NCBI RefSeq assembly: GCF_036373705.1
Contig: NC_089858.1
Location: 12,964,001-13,028,000, forward strand
Direction of reading: 5' to 3'
From: Amia ocellicauda
Lineage: Eukaryota; Chordata; Actinopteri; Amiiformes; Amiidae
DNA: 64,000 nucleotides
The position numbers and the translations under genes were made by a program. Positions 12,304-23,117 of this stretch are shown one piece after another (positions within the stretch are counted from its first letter, which is position 1; each line of letters starts with the position of its first letter). The notes under the pieces were generated by a model that worked only from the letters and a program-made list of their open reading frames with translations, ran no database searches and had not been told where the DNA came from.

Positions 12304-12879
12304 TCACAGGTTGTGATAGACGGGGTAGAGGAGAGCCACCACGTAGCCACTTTGCCTGCTGGGCACAGACATCCTGGCCACCTCATTGTACCAGTCGGGA
12401 CACGTTGAGTTCAGGTCCTCGCTGTCTACCCGGTCCGCCGTGCTCTCCTCTAGACGCTGCTGCCCGGCCGCGTAGCTATCCATCTCCGGCACCTTCAGCT
12501 CGGCGGAGAGGAAAGGTAGGAGCTGGAGCTCGGAGAAGCGCAGGTCCTCGCCAGAGCCCTCGCCAACGACCGCCGTCTCCGCGCAGGGCTCCTCGGTGTA
12601 GATCTGCAGGCACACCACCAGGCAGAGGGCGACCAGCCAGCGCTTGATCAGACTCTTCTCGGGCGGCGGCAGGTACTTGCGCACCTTGGACGGGTACAGG
12701 ACCCGGGTGGTCCTCCTCTTGTTGCGGTGTAGCGAGCTGCGGCGCCGGTCGGGCTCGGGCAGCCGCTCGAAGGTGAAGATTTCGGGCTGGGTACTGCGGG
12801 CCATCGGCCGGTACGAGTGCGCCGCGTACGAGTGCTCTGCAGAGATGGACAGGAGCAGGCTGTTGGATCTGGTGTACAT
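12304..12879 (-). CDS. ier3: IER3 (immediate early response 3, IEX-1) orthologue
   Basis: The frame encodes 191 residues from the ATG at 12879, which has a strong context (gcagccATG). Upstream in the same frame there is only a TTG, so this start is preferred. Residues near 32-41 read PEIFTFERLPEPD, matching the PEIFTF-x-x-LPEP motif of mammalian IER3. A basic stretch follows (RNKRRTTRVLYP), then RKYLPPPEKSLIKRW and a hydrophobic segment (WLVALCLVVCLQIY), the membrane anchor. The C-terminal 85 residues are acidic and less conserved. Mammalian IER3, about 156 residues, is a stress- and growth-factor-induced membrane protein that modulates apoptosis and ERK signalling. Here the frame is intronless, with a TATA-like box, a candidate kappa-B site upstream and AU-rich elements downstream, fitting immediate-early control. 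The same module recurs in the gene at 23118 and in TOR4A at 32096. Confidence 0.82.
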   Translation of the reverse strand: MYTRSNSLLLSISAEHSYAAHSYRPMARSTQPEIFTFERLPEPDRRRSSLHRNKRRTTRVLYPSKVRKYLPPPEKSLIKRWLVALCLVVCLQIYTEEPCAETAVVGEGSGEDLRFSELQLLPFLSAELKVPEMDSYAAGQQRLEESTADRVDSEDLNSTCPDWYNEVARMSVPSRQSGYVVALLYPVYHNL

Positions 12880-12970
12880 GGCTGCGTTTCTTGTGTGTAG
12901 TTTCTCCAAAACCGTGCGTAAACTCGTGTGCGCCTCTGTTTTGGATCTGCTGGATTGCGCTGAATATGCG

Positions 12971-12981
12971 GGTTTTATAGG
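12971..12981 (-). promoter_or_regulatory. TATA box of IER3
   Basis: The minus strand reads CCTATAAAACC about 95 bases upstream of the ATG at 12879. This would place the start of transcription near 12945-12950 and give a 5' UTR of about 70 bases. The surrounding DNA is CpG-rich. Confidence 0.7.
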
Positions 12982-13085
12982 CTGTGCGGATGTCGCTCCT
13001 CCTCCCCGGCCCGTCCCGTCCCTCCTCTGTGTGTCTCATGCTCTGGCTATCCAGCTCCAGCGCGGTTCCTGTATTTCATCAAAAG

Positions 13086-13095
13086 GGAAAGTTCC
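13086..13095. promoter_or_regulatory. candidate NF-kappa-B site upstream of IER3
   Basis: The sequence GGAAAGTTCC matches the general kappa-B form GGRRNNYYCC and lies about 105 bases upstream of the TATA box. Mammalian IER3 is an NF-kappa-B target. A single short motif is weak evidence by itself. Confidence 0.4.
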
Positions 13096-13159
13096 ACTTC
13101 CCAAAAAATAAATAATAAAATGTAATCAAAAGATTCCAGGTGCAGATTGTCCAGCCTGT

Positions 13160-13405
13160 CCTATAATTATTTTCATGATTTGAATTCCTTAGTTTGTTTC
13201 TGACTTTCTTAAATTAAGATCAGAGTTTTGATCTGGAGAGAAATTAATAAATACGTGTGTATATTTGCCCCCTTCCTGATTTCCTCCATTTTTGGATATT
13301 TGTCACACTGAATGGTGTCAGATCTCCATACAAAATGTAATATAAGATGAAGAGAACCCAAGTAAACACAAAATTCATTTTTAAATTATAATTGTATTAT
13401 CCAAG
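13160..13405. mobile_element. fragment of the same Tc1-like family as the element at 14957
   Basis: The string ccttagtttgtttctgactt at about 13188 and attataattgtattat at about 13385 repeat, in order, sequence found at about 15020 and 15070 just inside the left end of the Tc1 element at 14957. It is a diverged terminal fragment without coding sequence. Confidence 0.55.
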
Positions 13406-14956
13406 TTATCCATCTATATATATTTTGTCGCACCACGTTTGAAAATAATGAATTGCAATAAAAAGACTGTTGCAGCAGAATGTAGGGCAGTATTTCTGTC
13501 TCCGGCCACATGAACTGAAGGCGATGGATGCGGATGAAGAGGCTGGTTGTAACACAACAGTGTGAGGAGAGTAATTCGTACAAAGTTCTTGTGTGTGTCA
13601 AATGCATTATTATTATTTCGAGGGCCATTATTCAGCAGAAAAGTAGTGAAACTCCTTTTTAAAATATATATTGGAACAAATTGCAACTACATGTAATGTT
13701 ATTTGAAGTGCAAAGGTTTATATACAATCGATTGTGGGTTGGATTTAGTTTTTATTTTACGATTTATTTTATCGCATTGTCAATATGAGGTGATTTTGGC
13801 AGGTGTGTGTATATATATGCTAACTGCTATATTGGTATTGGCTGTTTCCACTGTGTGGTCATTTCAGTTTTTAGGAATACCCGTGTCCATCCACAGTCTT
13901 TACGAAATTTAAAATTAACGATTAATATAAATCGTCCTCGTTGATTGAAACGCAGGATATTTCCCATTCAGAACTGTCAAATATGTAGGCTACGTCAGTA
14001 TTTCTCAACTTATTCAATGACAAAAATCTTCCCACGCGTGATTGTATTGTCACCCTATACAAACATGCATGTATTTCCGACGCAGTAGAAGAAAAATATT
14101 CACTGCATTCCCTTCTCAGGCATGAAGTCCAATAATTATCTAAGTAACACAATGCAAGATATACGAGTTAACCTTTTAAAACCACACACCTTAATTATAC
14201 TTCAAGGTTTCAAATATCAGTTTCTAAAACAAAATGAATACAAAAACACAGTGAACATTGTAACAGGAGTCATACATTGTAATCAAGCATTGAGATTTGT
14301 TATCGGTCAATACCAAGATACTAATGGGGGAAGATACGCACATGGATTCGTATTCGGTGGCTGTTTTAAGCGTTTGCTAGTTGTCTCACGCACATCATGG
14401 CATGGTGACTGGAGGCGCCCCTGCAGCTTAATCAACACCCTGGGAAATGCATTCCTTCTCATTATAAATAATTATACATTTAAAGGGTTTAATTGGGCGA
14501 ATTAGCTTGTAATTGGAGAATTGGAAGTACATTATGCTACCTGGGTTGGTAAGATGAAGCAGGAACAAACTCTGGGTTGCCAAAACACAAACCAGGTAAA
14601 TAAATTAGGTATATCCTCGTTGTAAAAGCACAATTAAACTCGTGAAACATTAAATAATGAAATACTGCGCTTTTCCATAGGTAGGTGGCAGTATTGGGCT
14701 CTGCTCACGCACAATTCACTGAACAGCGCTGTTTTGAATGGGATGAATGGGATGGTGAGCTCAGTGGATGATGCAGCAGCGACAAATCCACCAAGGTGAA
14801 AGTCTGATTGTTAACACTGAACTGCATTCTTAGCTTGACACAAAAGCCTTTGTCATATAAATCACCTTCAAAATAAAAAAATACACACATTGAATTTAAA
14901 GTATCTGAAGCTACACTGCATGTGACCATGGTTTGCAGATATGTTACTAGTGGATA
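13406..14956. other. intergenic region, AT-rich, no gene recognised
   Basis: No conserved exon or repeat is recognised. The 127-codon frame at 14122-14505 has no recognisable motif and sits in AT-rich DNA, so I treat it as chance. Confidence 0.55.
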
Positions 14957-15336
14957 CAGTGGCTATAGGAAGTGTTCACCCCTCTTTAACTTTTCCTAGA
15001 GTTATTTTCATTATTTTAATTCTTTAGTTTGTTTCTGACTTTCTTAAATGAGTATCAAAATTCAGTTTTAAAATTATAATTGTATTTATTTATTTTATTT
15101 ATCTGGCCCTGTGTGAAAAAGTAATTGCCCCCTTAGTTTGACCCAAATTTGAATGGTCATTGGATTAAATTAGAGCAGACACACCCAGCCTTGATTACTG
15201 CCAGCCCTGCTGAATCTAAACATGACTTATATAGAACCTTAACATCAGTGTGAAGTAGGGTACAAGGTCTCAACCAGGAGCAGACCATACCGTGATCAAA
15301 AGAAATTCAGGAATAGAAAAAAAAGTTGTTGTGATA

Positions 15337-16461
15337 CACTCACCTAAAGGATTATTAGGAACACCTGTTAAATTTGTCATTAATGCAATTATCTAACCAA
15401 CCAATCACATGGCAGTTGCTTCAATGCATTTAGGGGTGTGGTCCTGGTCAAGACAATCTCCTGAACTCCAAACTGAATGTCTGAATGGGAAAGAAAGGTG
15501 ATTTAAGCAATTTTGAGCGTGGCATGGTTGTTGGTGCCAGACGGGCCGGTCTGAGTATTTCACAATCTGCTCAGTTACTGGGATTTTCACGCACAACCAT
15601 TTCTAGGGTTTACAAAGAATGGTGTGAAAAGGGAAAAACATCCAGTATGCGGCAGTCCTGTGGGCGAAAATGCCTTGTTGATGCTAGAGGTCAGAGGAGA
15701 ATGGGCCGACTGATTCAAGCTGATAGAAGAGCAACTTTGACTGAAATAAGCACTCGTTACAACCGAGGTATGCAGCAAAGCATTTGTGAAGCCACAACAC
15801 GTACAACCTTGAGGCGGATGGGCTACAACAGCAGAAGACCCCACCGGGTACCACTCATCTCCACTACAAATAGGAAAAAGAGGCTACAATTTGCACAAGC
15901 TCACCAAAATTGGACAGTTGAAGACTGGAAAAATGTTGCCTGGTCTGATGAGCCTCGATTTCTGTTGAGACATTCAGATGGTAGAGTCAGAATTTGGCGT
16001 AAACAGAATGAGAACATGGATCCATCATGCCTTGTTACCACTGTGCAGGCTGGTGGTGGTGGTGTAATGGTGTGGGGGATGTTTTCTTGGCACACTTTAG
16101 GCCCCTTAGTGCCAATTGGGCATCGTTTAAATGCCACGGCCTACCTGAGCATTGTTTCTGACCATGTCCATCCCTTTATGACCACCATGTACCCATCCTC
16201 TGATGGCTACTTCCAGCAGGATAATGCACCATGTCACAAAGGTCGAATCATTTCAAATTGGTTTCTTGAACATGACAATGAGTTCACTGTACTAAACTGG
16301 ACCCACAGTCACCAGATCTCAACCCAATAGAGCATCTTTGGGATGTGGTGGAACGGGAGCTTCGTGCCCTGGATGTGCATCCCACAAATCTCCATCAACT
16401 GCAAGATGCTATCCTATCAATATGGGCCAACATTTCTAAAGAATTCTTTCAGCACCTTGTG
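15337..16461 (+). mobile_element. Tc1-like element B, nested inside element A
   Basis: The left end (cactcacctaaaggattatt) follows the TA at 15335-15336. The right end has been lost: sequence stops after the transposase motif FQHLV and only GTG remains before the TA at 16462-16463, which is followed by the other half of element A. So B inserted at a TA, duplicated it, and later lost most of its right terminal repeat. Confidence 0.85.
15485..16461 (+). pseudogene. Tc1-like (DD34E) transposase of element B, frameshifted
   Basis: The frame opens with MGKKGDLSNFERGMVVGARR and a helix-turn-helix (LSISQSAQLLGFSRTTISRV), then reads VAWSDEPRFLLRHSDGRVRI (first Asp), VQAGGGGVMVWGMFSWHTLG and YFQQDNAPCHKGRIISNWF (second Asp). 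Near 16305 one base appears to be missing, and the next frame continues with [20 protein letters not shown] (the Glu) and ILSIWANISKEFFQHLV, then stops short of the usual C-terminus. All three catalytic residues survive, so the lesions are the single frameshift and the 3' deletion. A copy this complete suggests fairly recent activity of the family. Confidence 0.93.
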
Positions 16462-16619
16462 TATATCTGTCTGGAAAGTGTTACAAAGCTGCTACAACCT
16501 GAAATTTCAATGCATTTAATTGGGATGTATTTCCCTTTGATTGACAAAAGCCACACAATACTTTGAAGGGCAAGATCATTTTTATTGTGAAACAACAGTT
16601 GGTGAAAAGATGTAAAACT

Positions 16620-17130
16620 GAAATGTCTTGGATAGAGATGTATTCACCCCCCTGAGTCCATACTTGGTAGAATCCCTATTGACAGCAATTAGAGCTGTTG
16701 GTCTTTTGGACTAAAGTCTACCAGGTTTCCACATCTGGATTGTGCCCATTTTGCCCATTCTTCTTGGCACAGTTGTTCAAGCTCTGTCAAATTGGATGGG
16801 GATTGTTGGTGGACAGCATTCTTCAAGTCTTGCCACAGATTCTCAATTAGATAAGTCCGGGCTTTGACTGGGCCTCTTAAGGATATTTCTTTTTTCTAAG
16901 CACCTCCAGTGTCACTTTGGCTGTGTGCTTGGGGTCATAGTCCCGCTGAAATGTGAAACTTTCCCAGTCTTAGTTATTTTGCGACTGAAGCAGATTTTCC
17001 TCAAGGATGTGCCTGTATTGATCTCCATCCATTTTACACTCTACCCTGACAAGCTTCCCAGTCCCTGCCGCTGCAAAGCATCCCCATGACATGATGGTGA
17101 TGTGTTTCAGTCTACACAGTCTTTCTCTTT
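16620..17130 (-). mobile_element. Tc1-like element C, heavily decayed transposase relic
   Basis: Near 16645 the plus strand has gtattcacccccctgagtcc, a typical Tc1 terminal sequence. On the minus strand, 16700-17100 retains pieces of the C-terminal transposase, such as the DNA for SQSPDLN-IENLWQDLK around 16800-16880 and HTAKVTLEVL near 16920, broken by several frameshifts and stops. It ends abruptly near 17125, before a run of G. It abuts the A/B nest, so this 2-kb stretch took at least three insertions. Confidence 0.75.
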
Positions 17131-20100
17131 ACTGTGGGGGGGGGGGGGACAGTAGGAATCTCATTCATCAATTATGATGATGATTAAATAAGTGTATCAG
17201 GGCTTTAAGACTGTGATGTGCAGCCTGTTGAGCTTTGTGTTCATTTCCCACTTGTGAACTCGCCAGCATCAGTAGTTGCACAGATAATGCTGACGCGCAG
17301 TATCGGTGCCAGCGGCTGTCCCAGTGACAGCCTCGGTTTAAGACCATGGTGCCGACCGCATTAGCTCTGTTCATGAGTGGCTGGTGAAATTAAACAAGCA
17401 TGTGGGGATTTCGATGTGCTCACCGCTGTTGCACAGTACTGCCCAGAAAGAGGAATGGCGGGAAGCGTGGGAGAGGAAAAAAGAAACAAAAGAAACAAAA
17501 AGGGGAAAACAAAAGTATAATTTTAGAGTCTGACAGATACGTTACTTAATCCAGTAATGTATCCTGGGTGTGACGTCTTGTCTGACCTTTACATTGACGA
17601 TCTGTGTTCCCTTCCTCATGGCAGAGAGCAGGCCTTCTGTCCAAGTGCACAGTCTCTCCTCCGCATCTGTCCCTCCCAGCACAACTCTGTTGTTCTCTGT
17701 GCAGCTCAGGTTACTCAGCTCCAGGTACCTGGCATACCATGTAGGTCAGGGACTCTGAATTTAGCCCAACTGGGAACCTGCGGTTATTAAAATAATTCAC
17801 TTCAGTTCAGATCGCCCCTTCACCGCACATCACCACAGAGTGTTGCGCACGAGATAAACTTCAGGTATAAATCTCAGGGATACTACTAATGAGAGCACAA
17901 AACTTGTCATGATTATGACAATAGAGAGTATAAGGCCTTAAGGCTTGGTCCCAGTGTTGGCATTTCTTGTAGGAATAAGTACAAGGCTTTGCCACCAGGA
18001 GTGCTGTATCTGCTCTCTATGATCTCCCCCCTGGGAAAGGCCATTTTACCTTGGGGGGAGGGGTAGTTATCTCACCTGTCCTCTGGGAAAATAAGAAGCA
18101 AATAACTCTGCAGACCCACATGAGAGCTGTGGCGTAGTTTGCCCGTGAGCTGGTGCAGAACACACACACAAAATCCAAAGAAATTTAAACAATACTGGTA
18201 CTGCCCCCAAACAAAGTCACCCAGAGAATGGCACTGGTAAATGTCCAAACCTTTGTCCAGACAGTTGTGGCCCACAAACCTCTTTCAGTGCCGGGAACAG
18301 TAGATTCATTTATTTATACTGTGTGTGTGATTTCCTTTTCACAGGATGACGAAGGCGGTATATTGTACTCTTATATAAAGAGTTTTTATTTTTCTTGGAG
18401 TCTGACAGGAAGCATCGTCCAGCAGAGGAGAACAAAAGCTTCCTCTGGGGGCGGTAAGTGTTCCAGCGCCGCCCAATGCTGCGCTGTGTTGTTACAGTTA
18501 CGTCTCCTTTTCTCTGCTGCGGCTGACTGAGAATCCTGTTGATTGTCCCTAGGACCAGAAACAGCATGCCTACTGTGGCACAACAGCCTAGCGGTCTCAT
18601 TCCTCCTCGTGCAGGACACAGCGGTTTGCCAGCCATGCCAGTCATGTAAAATAATAGCGACAGTTCTGTGTGGTGAAATAAACTTTTTATGACTACAAAC
18701 CGATTGAACCGATTCAGAAACATATGACGATGGGGCAATCGAACGTGCGTAAAATGTTATGTTTTCATGATTTTCCGGACTTTTCAGATTTTCTCCATTG
18801 ACTTCCAGCAAAGCATCTGCAGAGTTAGCACCCCCGTGACGTCGGGGCATATTTCCTGGTCTCTGATTTCTGGTGCATAGAATGAGTTGGACTTGAAAAG
18901 CACACTCAACAGAATATGTTTCTAATTATAGAATGACCTGAATTTTTGGTTGAGTTCCCCTTTAAGTAGCCTATCAACTTCACTGTGTATGCTGCTCTGC
19001 CTAGTATGTGATGGGGCCTGATGGTAGTCTCAATTACTTTATTCACCCAGTTTATAAGATATAAATAACACAGTTTAACTTGGTTTTTCATTGTTTTCAT
19101 TTATTTAGTCCATGGCTTAACAGATTTTCTTGACTCATGTTACACGACACCTGTGTCATAGTTTCACTAGCCAATCAGCAGTGAATCGTACCCCTCGAGA
19201 GCGAATCAGCAGGTAGGATCCACAGCCATTTTAATTCTCTGCCTGTGCTTGGTATCATGGTGATGTAGTCAGTTTCTACTTATATGACACTCCAACAAAA
19301 CAAATAATGCCTTTAGTTTGGAATACAGTTATATACAGCACCTCTGCTTATTGCCTACAAAGTAAGTATTTAATCTAGCCAGTTAATAAGCCGCCCAGTT
19401 AATTTATTGGGAGCTGGATGCATAGAGGAAGAAAAAAGTATTTTATCTAGCCACAAAGAAAAGGGGGCTGATTGTTACATGATGCCCTTTACAGCCAATC
19501 GGCCATTAGGATTTATAAACATTCAAAGGGAAGTGGGCACAGGGGTTCTGTTAGGTAAAAGCTGTGGTAAAAGTGGAATGGAAATCAGGAGCCCTGGTGC
19601 CCTGGGGGAGCAGACTGGCTTTCACTTCCTGGAATGAGAAGGTTTCAGAGCGTGTTTGTTGTTCAGGAAGAGAGGCCAGCGCACAGTCCTTGGATGAATG
19701 TCAAATAGTAGTAATAATAATGGTAATAACAATAATAATAATAACAATAACTAAGTCAATTTTATTTGCAAAGTTTGCACAATGGGGAGGGAGGATGAGG
19801 GGGAGGGAGGATGAGGGGGGGGGAACAGCCAGTGAGTCACAGCAGACAGAGAGAAGGGAACCGATAAACTGCTGATGTCCACTTACTGCTAATAATATTG
19901 TTGGTTATTTGTTTTGATTTTGTTTTGTTTTTCTGCTCTTGTCTTTTGGCTGTTGTCATAGTGTCCAGACGTGCTCACCTGCTGGCCCCGTCTGCCATGT
20001 GTGCAGTATTTTGTGTGCCATCTTGGTTGACATGAATGACATCATTTGCACAAAAAAGATCAGAGAGAGAATTGCAGTAATGTGTGACATGACAGCATCT

Positions 20101-20690
20101 ATTTTCAGTGCCTATTGTCCCAAGAATGTGATGACATCACCACTTTTGGCACAGTGACTAGGGTTCGACCTATAGGAGATCAGGTTCCCGTGGGAAGTTT
20201 ATAACACATGAATGATGTCTCTTGTTTGCTGGTGCGCTGAATAGACATCGGCTACAGATAAACAAATGTATGAGCGTTTACCTGTAGCCTGAGGTGGGGA
20301 CCAAGGGAGAATGACAGATATGCCGGTCTTCAACTAGAGAAATATGAATGATTACCACATGTGTGTCTCATAGTCTGAGAAGCCTTTGCTTGTGTTTCGC
20401 TCGCCTTCGCTTGGTTTTGGTCACGTATGAAAAGCATTACACATGAATGTTATGAGTGGCCACACTGTGGTGTGTCGTGTTTATTTCCATCTTTAGTTCG
20501 AGTTTTGTTTTTTAAATTATTAGCTTTGAATCAATAGGCCGCTTCAATGATGGATGCAGGATACCAAAGGAGGAGCAAGGGTAACAGTTTAAAATAACTT
20601 CGTACAGGGTTGGGGTCAAACCTGTATTTTCCATTCCAGTTTTGTTTGTAATTCTTTCTTTTTTCGGTTCTGTTCCACTTCCTGTAGAGC
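17131..20690. other. intergenic region, no gene recognised
   Basis: No coding exon is recognised. Short simple repeats occur (a G run near 17140, an ATA/ATT patch near 19710-19750, a GGGAGGATGAGG duplication near 19785-19815). The open frames are short and unlike any family I know. Confidence 0.55.
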
Positions 20691-20890
20691 CTGTAGGGCA
20701 GCAGTGTGGAGTAGTGGTTAGGGCCCAGGTGGAGGATGCTGCTGTTGTACCCTTGAGCAAGGTACTTTACCTAGACTGCTCTAGTTAATGCCCAGCTGTA
20801 TAAATGGGTAAAATGTAAAAATAATGTGATATACTGTAACAATTGTAAGTTACCCTGGATAAGGGTGTCTGCTAAGACATTGAATTTAAT
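20691..20890 (+). mobile_element. tRNA-type SINE with an L2-like 3' tail
   Basis: The head (gggcagcagtgtggagtagt followed by ggttaggg) resembles a tRNA A-box region. The body has ccttgagcaaggtactttac, and the tail (taccctggataagggtgtct followed by gctaag) is the L2-type 3' end shared with many fish SINEs. The part that should contain the B box appears deleted between ggttagggc and ccaggtgg. The same tail is found inverted at 46850-46885. Confidence 0.75.
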
Positions 20891-22780
20891 TGAGTCTCTT
20901 TTATCAAATGGCAAAAAGAAAATAAATTGGAGTGGCAGTTTTGAGAGGTACATTCCTTTAGTGCAGTGTGCAGTGTAGCATAATGTCATATAAAGACAAT
21001 GTGGCAATCTTGGAAATGTCTGTATGTAGGCCGTGGAGAAAGTCGTCTGCCAGAAAGAATGCTCACGGCACCATAAACACCAGGGCATCATGGGAATTCT
21101 GAGGGTCTGACGCTAGAATAGCCTTCTGAGGCTTGTGACTAGTGTGAGTGAACCAGGTGGGTGATCCACAACTGGCACAAACACACGCGGCAGTACATCT
21201 TTTTACCGTGCAACCAAAGAGAGAGAAGGAAAAATGAGAGTGAAGGAATCGCATATAGGTCACTCACGGGTACTTTCTGAAGCCCCGCAATATATAGCTC
21301 CCCTCCACTCCAATGAGGTCGTCTGGGCTGAGGGGCAGCGCCAGAATCGAGAGTCTTGTATCTGTCGCTAATATCACAGAAAGAGAAGCACCTGGCCACC
21401 TCACTACAATTTCATGTGACGGGAAGTAATTCATCAGGGTACTCCCTTCATCTTATATGATTTTTATTGTTATTCTTTTAATTTGTTTATCATAAATGCT
21501 TTTCACTGATGTAGAAAACAGAAAGGTTTTTCATAAACTGTAACCACGAAGATTTTGCTCAAGTTTTGTTTTCCTGGGACCCAGGTGCTGTGCGGTCTGA
21601 TCGCTGACTAAGGCACTCCTCCTGAAGGTAAACAGCAGCCACCCTGTCGGAGGATCAGATCCTGCTGAGTGGGAGCAAGGCCACTCAGAGAGAAAATAAA
21701 TAAATAAACAAGACACCAACAACAAAGGAGTAAGAGGGAGAGAGGGGTGGGAGGGTATTTGCACGCAAACCGGATGGGTGACCACCGCTTGAGTGTAGCA
21801 AACTTGGAAAAATATTTACTGCATCAGAACCCTGCCTCCTCTCCCCACACACTCGCCATGCGTGCGTTAGGAGGCCCCCGTCAGCGCTCCTCTGACAGGC
21901 CGTGAGTCTCTGCCTTGCTCTCACCTTCTCTCTCAGGCTGGCTGTATCTCTCTCACAGGCTGCAGTTCTGCAGAGTCATTTTGGCCGGGTTAGTCACTGC
22001 TGCCCACTCCGTGCGAGACTGTACACTGAGTTTCCACTGGCCCTGCTGCTTCACCCGGGGTCTGCAGTCTGTTGTGTGTGGGAGTGTTTTTATCTGTCAA
22101 CAGCTCATTTCTAATGATGAAGCTTCTCGCTCTGTCTGTCTCTCATCTCTCTCACCCCTGTTGTCTCATCTGGCAGCGTGCCACATACTCTTCCAGTGTG
22201 TGGGGCACTTTCTGACATATTGGCCAATTCTGTTAATTCCCTACCACCTCCTCAGTCAAACAAAAACACAAAAGAAGGTAAATGTGTTTCTTATGTCGTA
22301 AACCCCCCCTCCCGACAAACACACAAACATGAAATAATCTATAGGAGGGGTGGTGGTGGTGGTGGGGATGTACTTTTTTCCCAGTGGAACTTCCCCACCC
22401 CCCCCATGATGTAGCTCCACAAAAAAGTTAATAAGAAACAAAAACGAGACAGAAAAGTTAAACTGAATTTTCTTTATTATGATGATTATTATTGTATAAA
22501 ACATCAGGCAGATATTCAGGACAAGAGGTAGGTTTTAGTGAGGGTCTTGCTCTCAATACTCAGCATGTCATTTTAATTGGCAATGTGGCTGCATTGGGCT
22601 TACGCTCCTGCATTCCCAGAATGCTGCACTCTATGAGTTCCACATTAGGACTGAACCTTGCAGCTTCCTGTTGCTTTAAACCTGAGCTCACCAAAGGTTA
22701 TGGTGCACATCTCATCGGTGTGACTGGGACAAGAACACTACACAGTTTTCACAGCACTATCTTTTAACATGAGTGCAGAC
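20891..22780. other. intergenic region, no gene recognised
   Basis: No conserved exon or known repeat is recognised. A GGT/GGTGGT patch lies near 22350 and an ATT/ATC patch near 22480. The open frames are short and unconvincing. Confidence 0.55.
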
Positions 22781-22786
22781 TTTATT
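22781..22786 (-). terminator. poly(A) signal of the IER3-like gene
   Basis: The minus strand reads AATAAAGTCTGCACTCATG about 330 bases after the stop at 23118, and a GT-rich stretch (gtgctgtg, ctgtgtagtgttcttgt) follows within 60 bases, as expected for a cleavage site. Confidence 0.7.
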
Positions 22787-23117
22787 GCATAAATGTACAG
22801 CAACAAAAAAAACCTCAATAAACATACCTGGACATGTTTACATTCTGTTCCCATACCTCAAGAGTCTATGGTTTTGATTTCCAACAGACATACAAAAAAG
22901 AAAGAAACAAAAAATAGAGTCCTCTTTTTCCGAGTCTTTATCCCAGCTTAGTCTCCTTGATCCCTGGTCTCCTGCACTCCTGGACCCTGAAGTACAGTCC
23001 CAACCTCGCGCAGCCCGTGCCACCTGTGCAGCCGCCCGTCAATGGGGGAAAAACTGCAGTTGAAACCTCCTTGCGTCACCCGCCTAGGCATTCTCCTACT
23101 GTCTCTCGTTCTCACGC

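Larger units (their letters stand above)
14957..16610 (+). mobile_element. Tc1-like element A, split by a later Tc1-like insertion
   Basis: A TA dinucleotide precedes cagtggctataggaagtgtt at 14957. The element runs to 15336, where it encodes a transposase N-terminus that can be read as PRSKEIQE before decay. At 15335-15336 (TA) a second Tc1 element interrupts it. Directly after that insertion, at 16462, element A resumes in frame: gttgttgtgata joined to tatctgtctggaaagtgtta reads VVVIYLSGKCYKA, the expected helix-turn-helix region. The right limit near 16610 is uncertain because element A decays into a further relic. Confidence 0.75.

Noticed and set aside
12880-12909. Ten extra N-terminal codons of IER3
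   Set aside because: The extension starts at TTG, not ATG; the ATG at 12879 has a strong context and yields an MYTRS start comparable with mammalian IER3.
12476-13039. 187-codon minus-strand frame overlapping IER3
   Set aside because: It begins upstream of the TATA-like box, so the transcript would not contain its start, and its Arg/Pro/Ala-rich composition is that of a GC-rich shadow of the IER3 frame.
14380-14420. Possible second CTCF motif (aggcgcccctgcagc)
   Set aside because: It lacks one C of the required GCCCCCT core spacing, so it is not a good match.
14122-14505. 127-codon plus-strand frame
   Set aside because: It lies in AT-rich DNA with no recognisable motif, and nothing around it suggests a gene.
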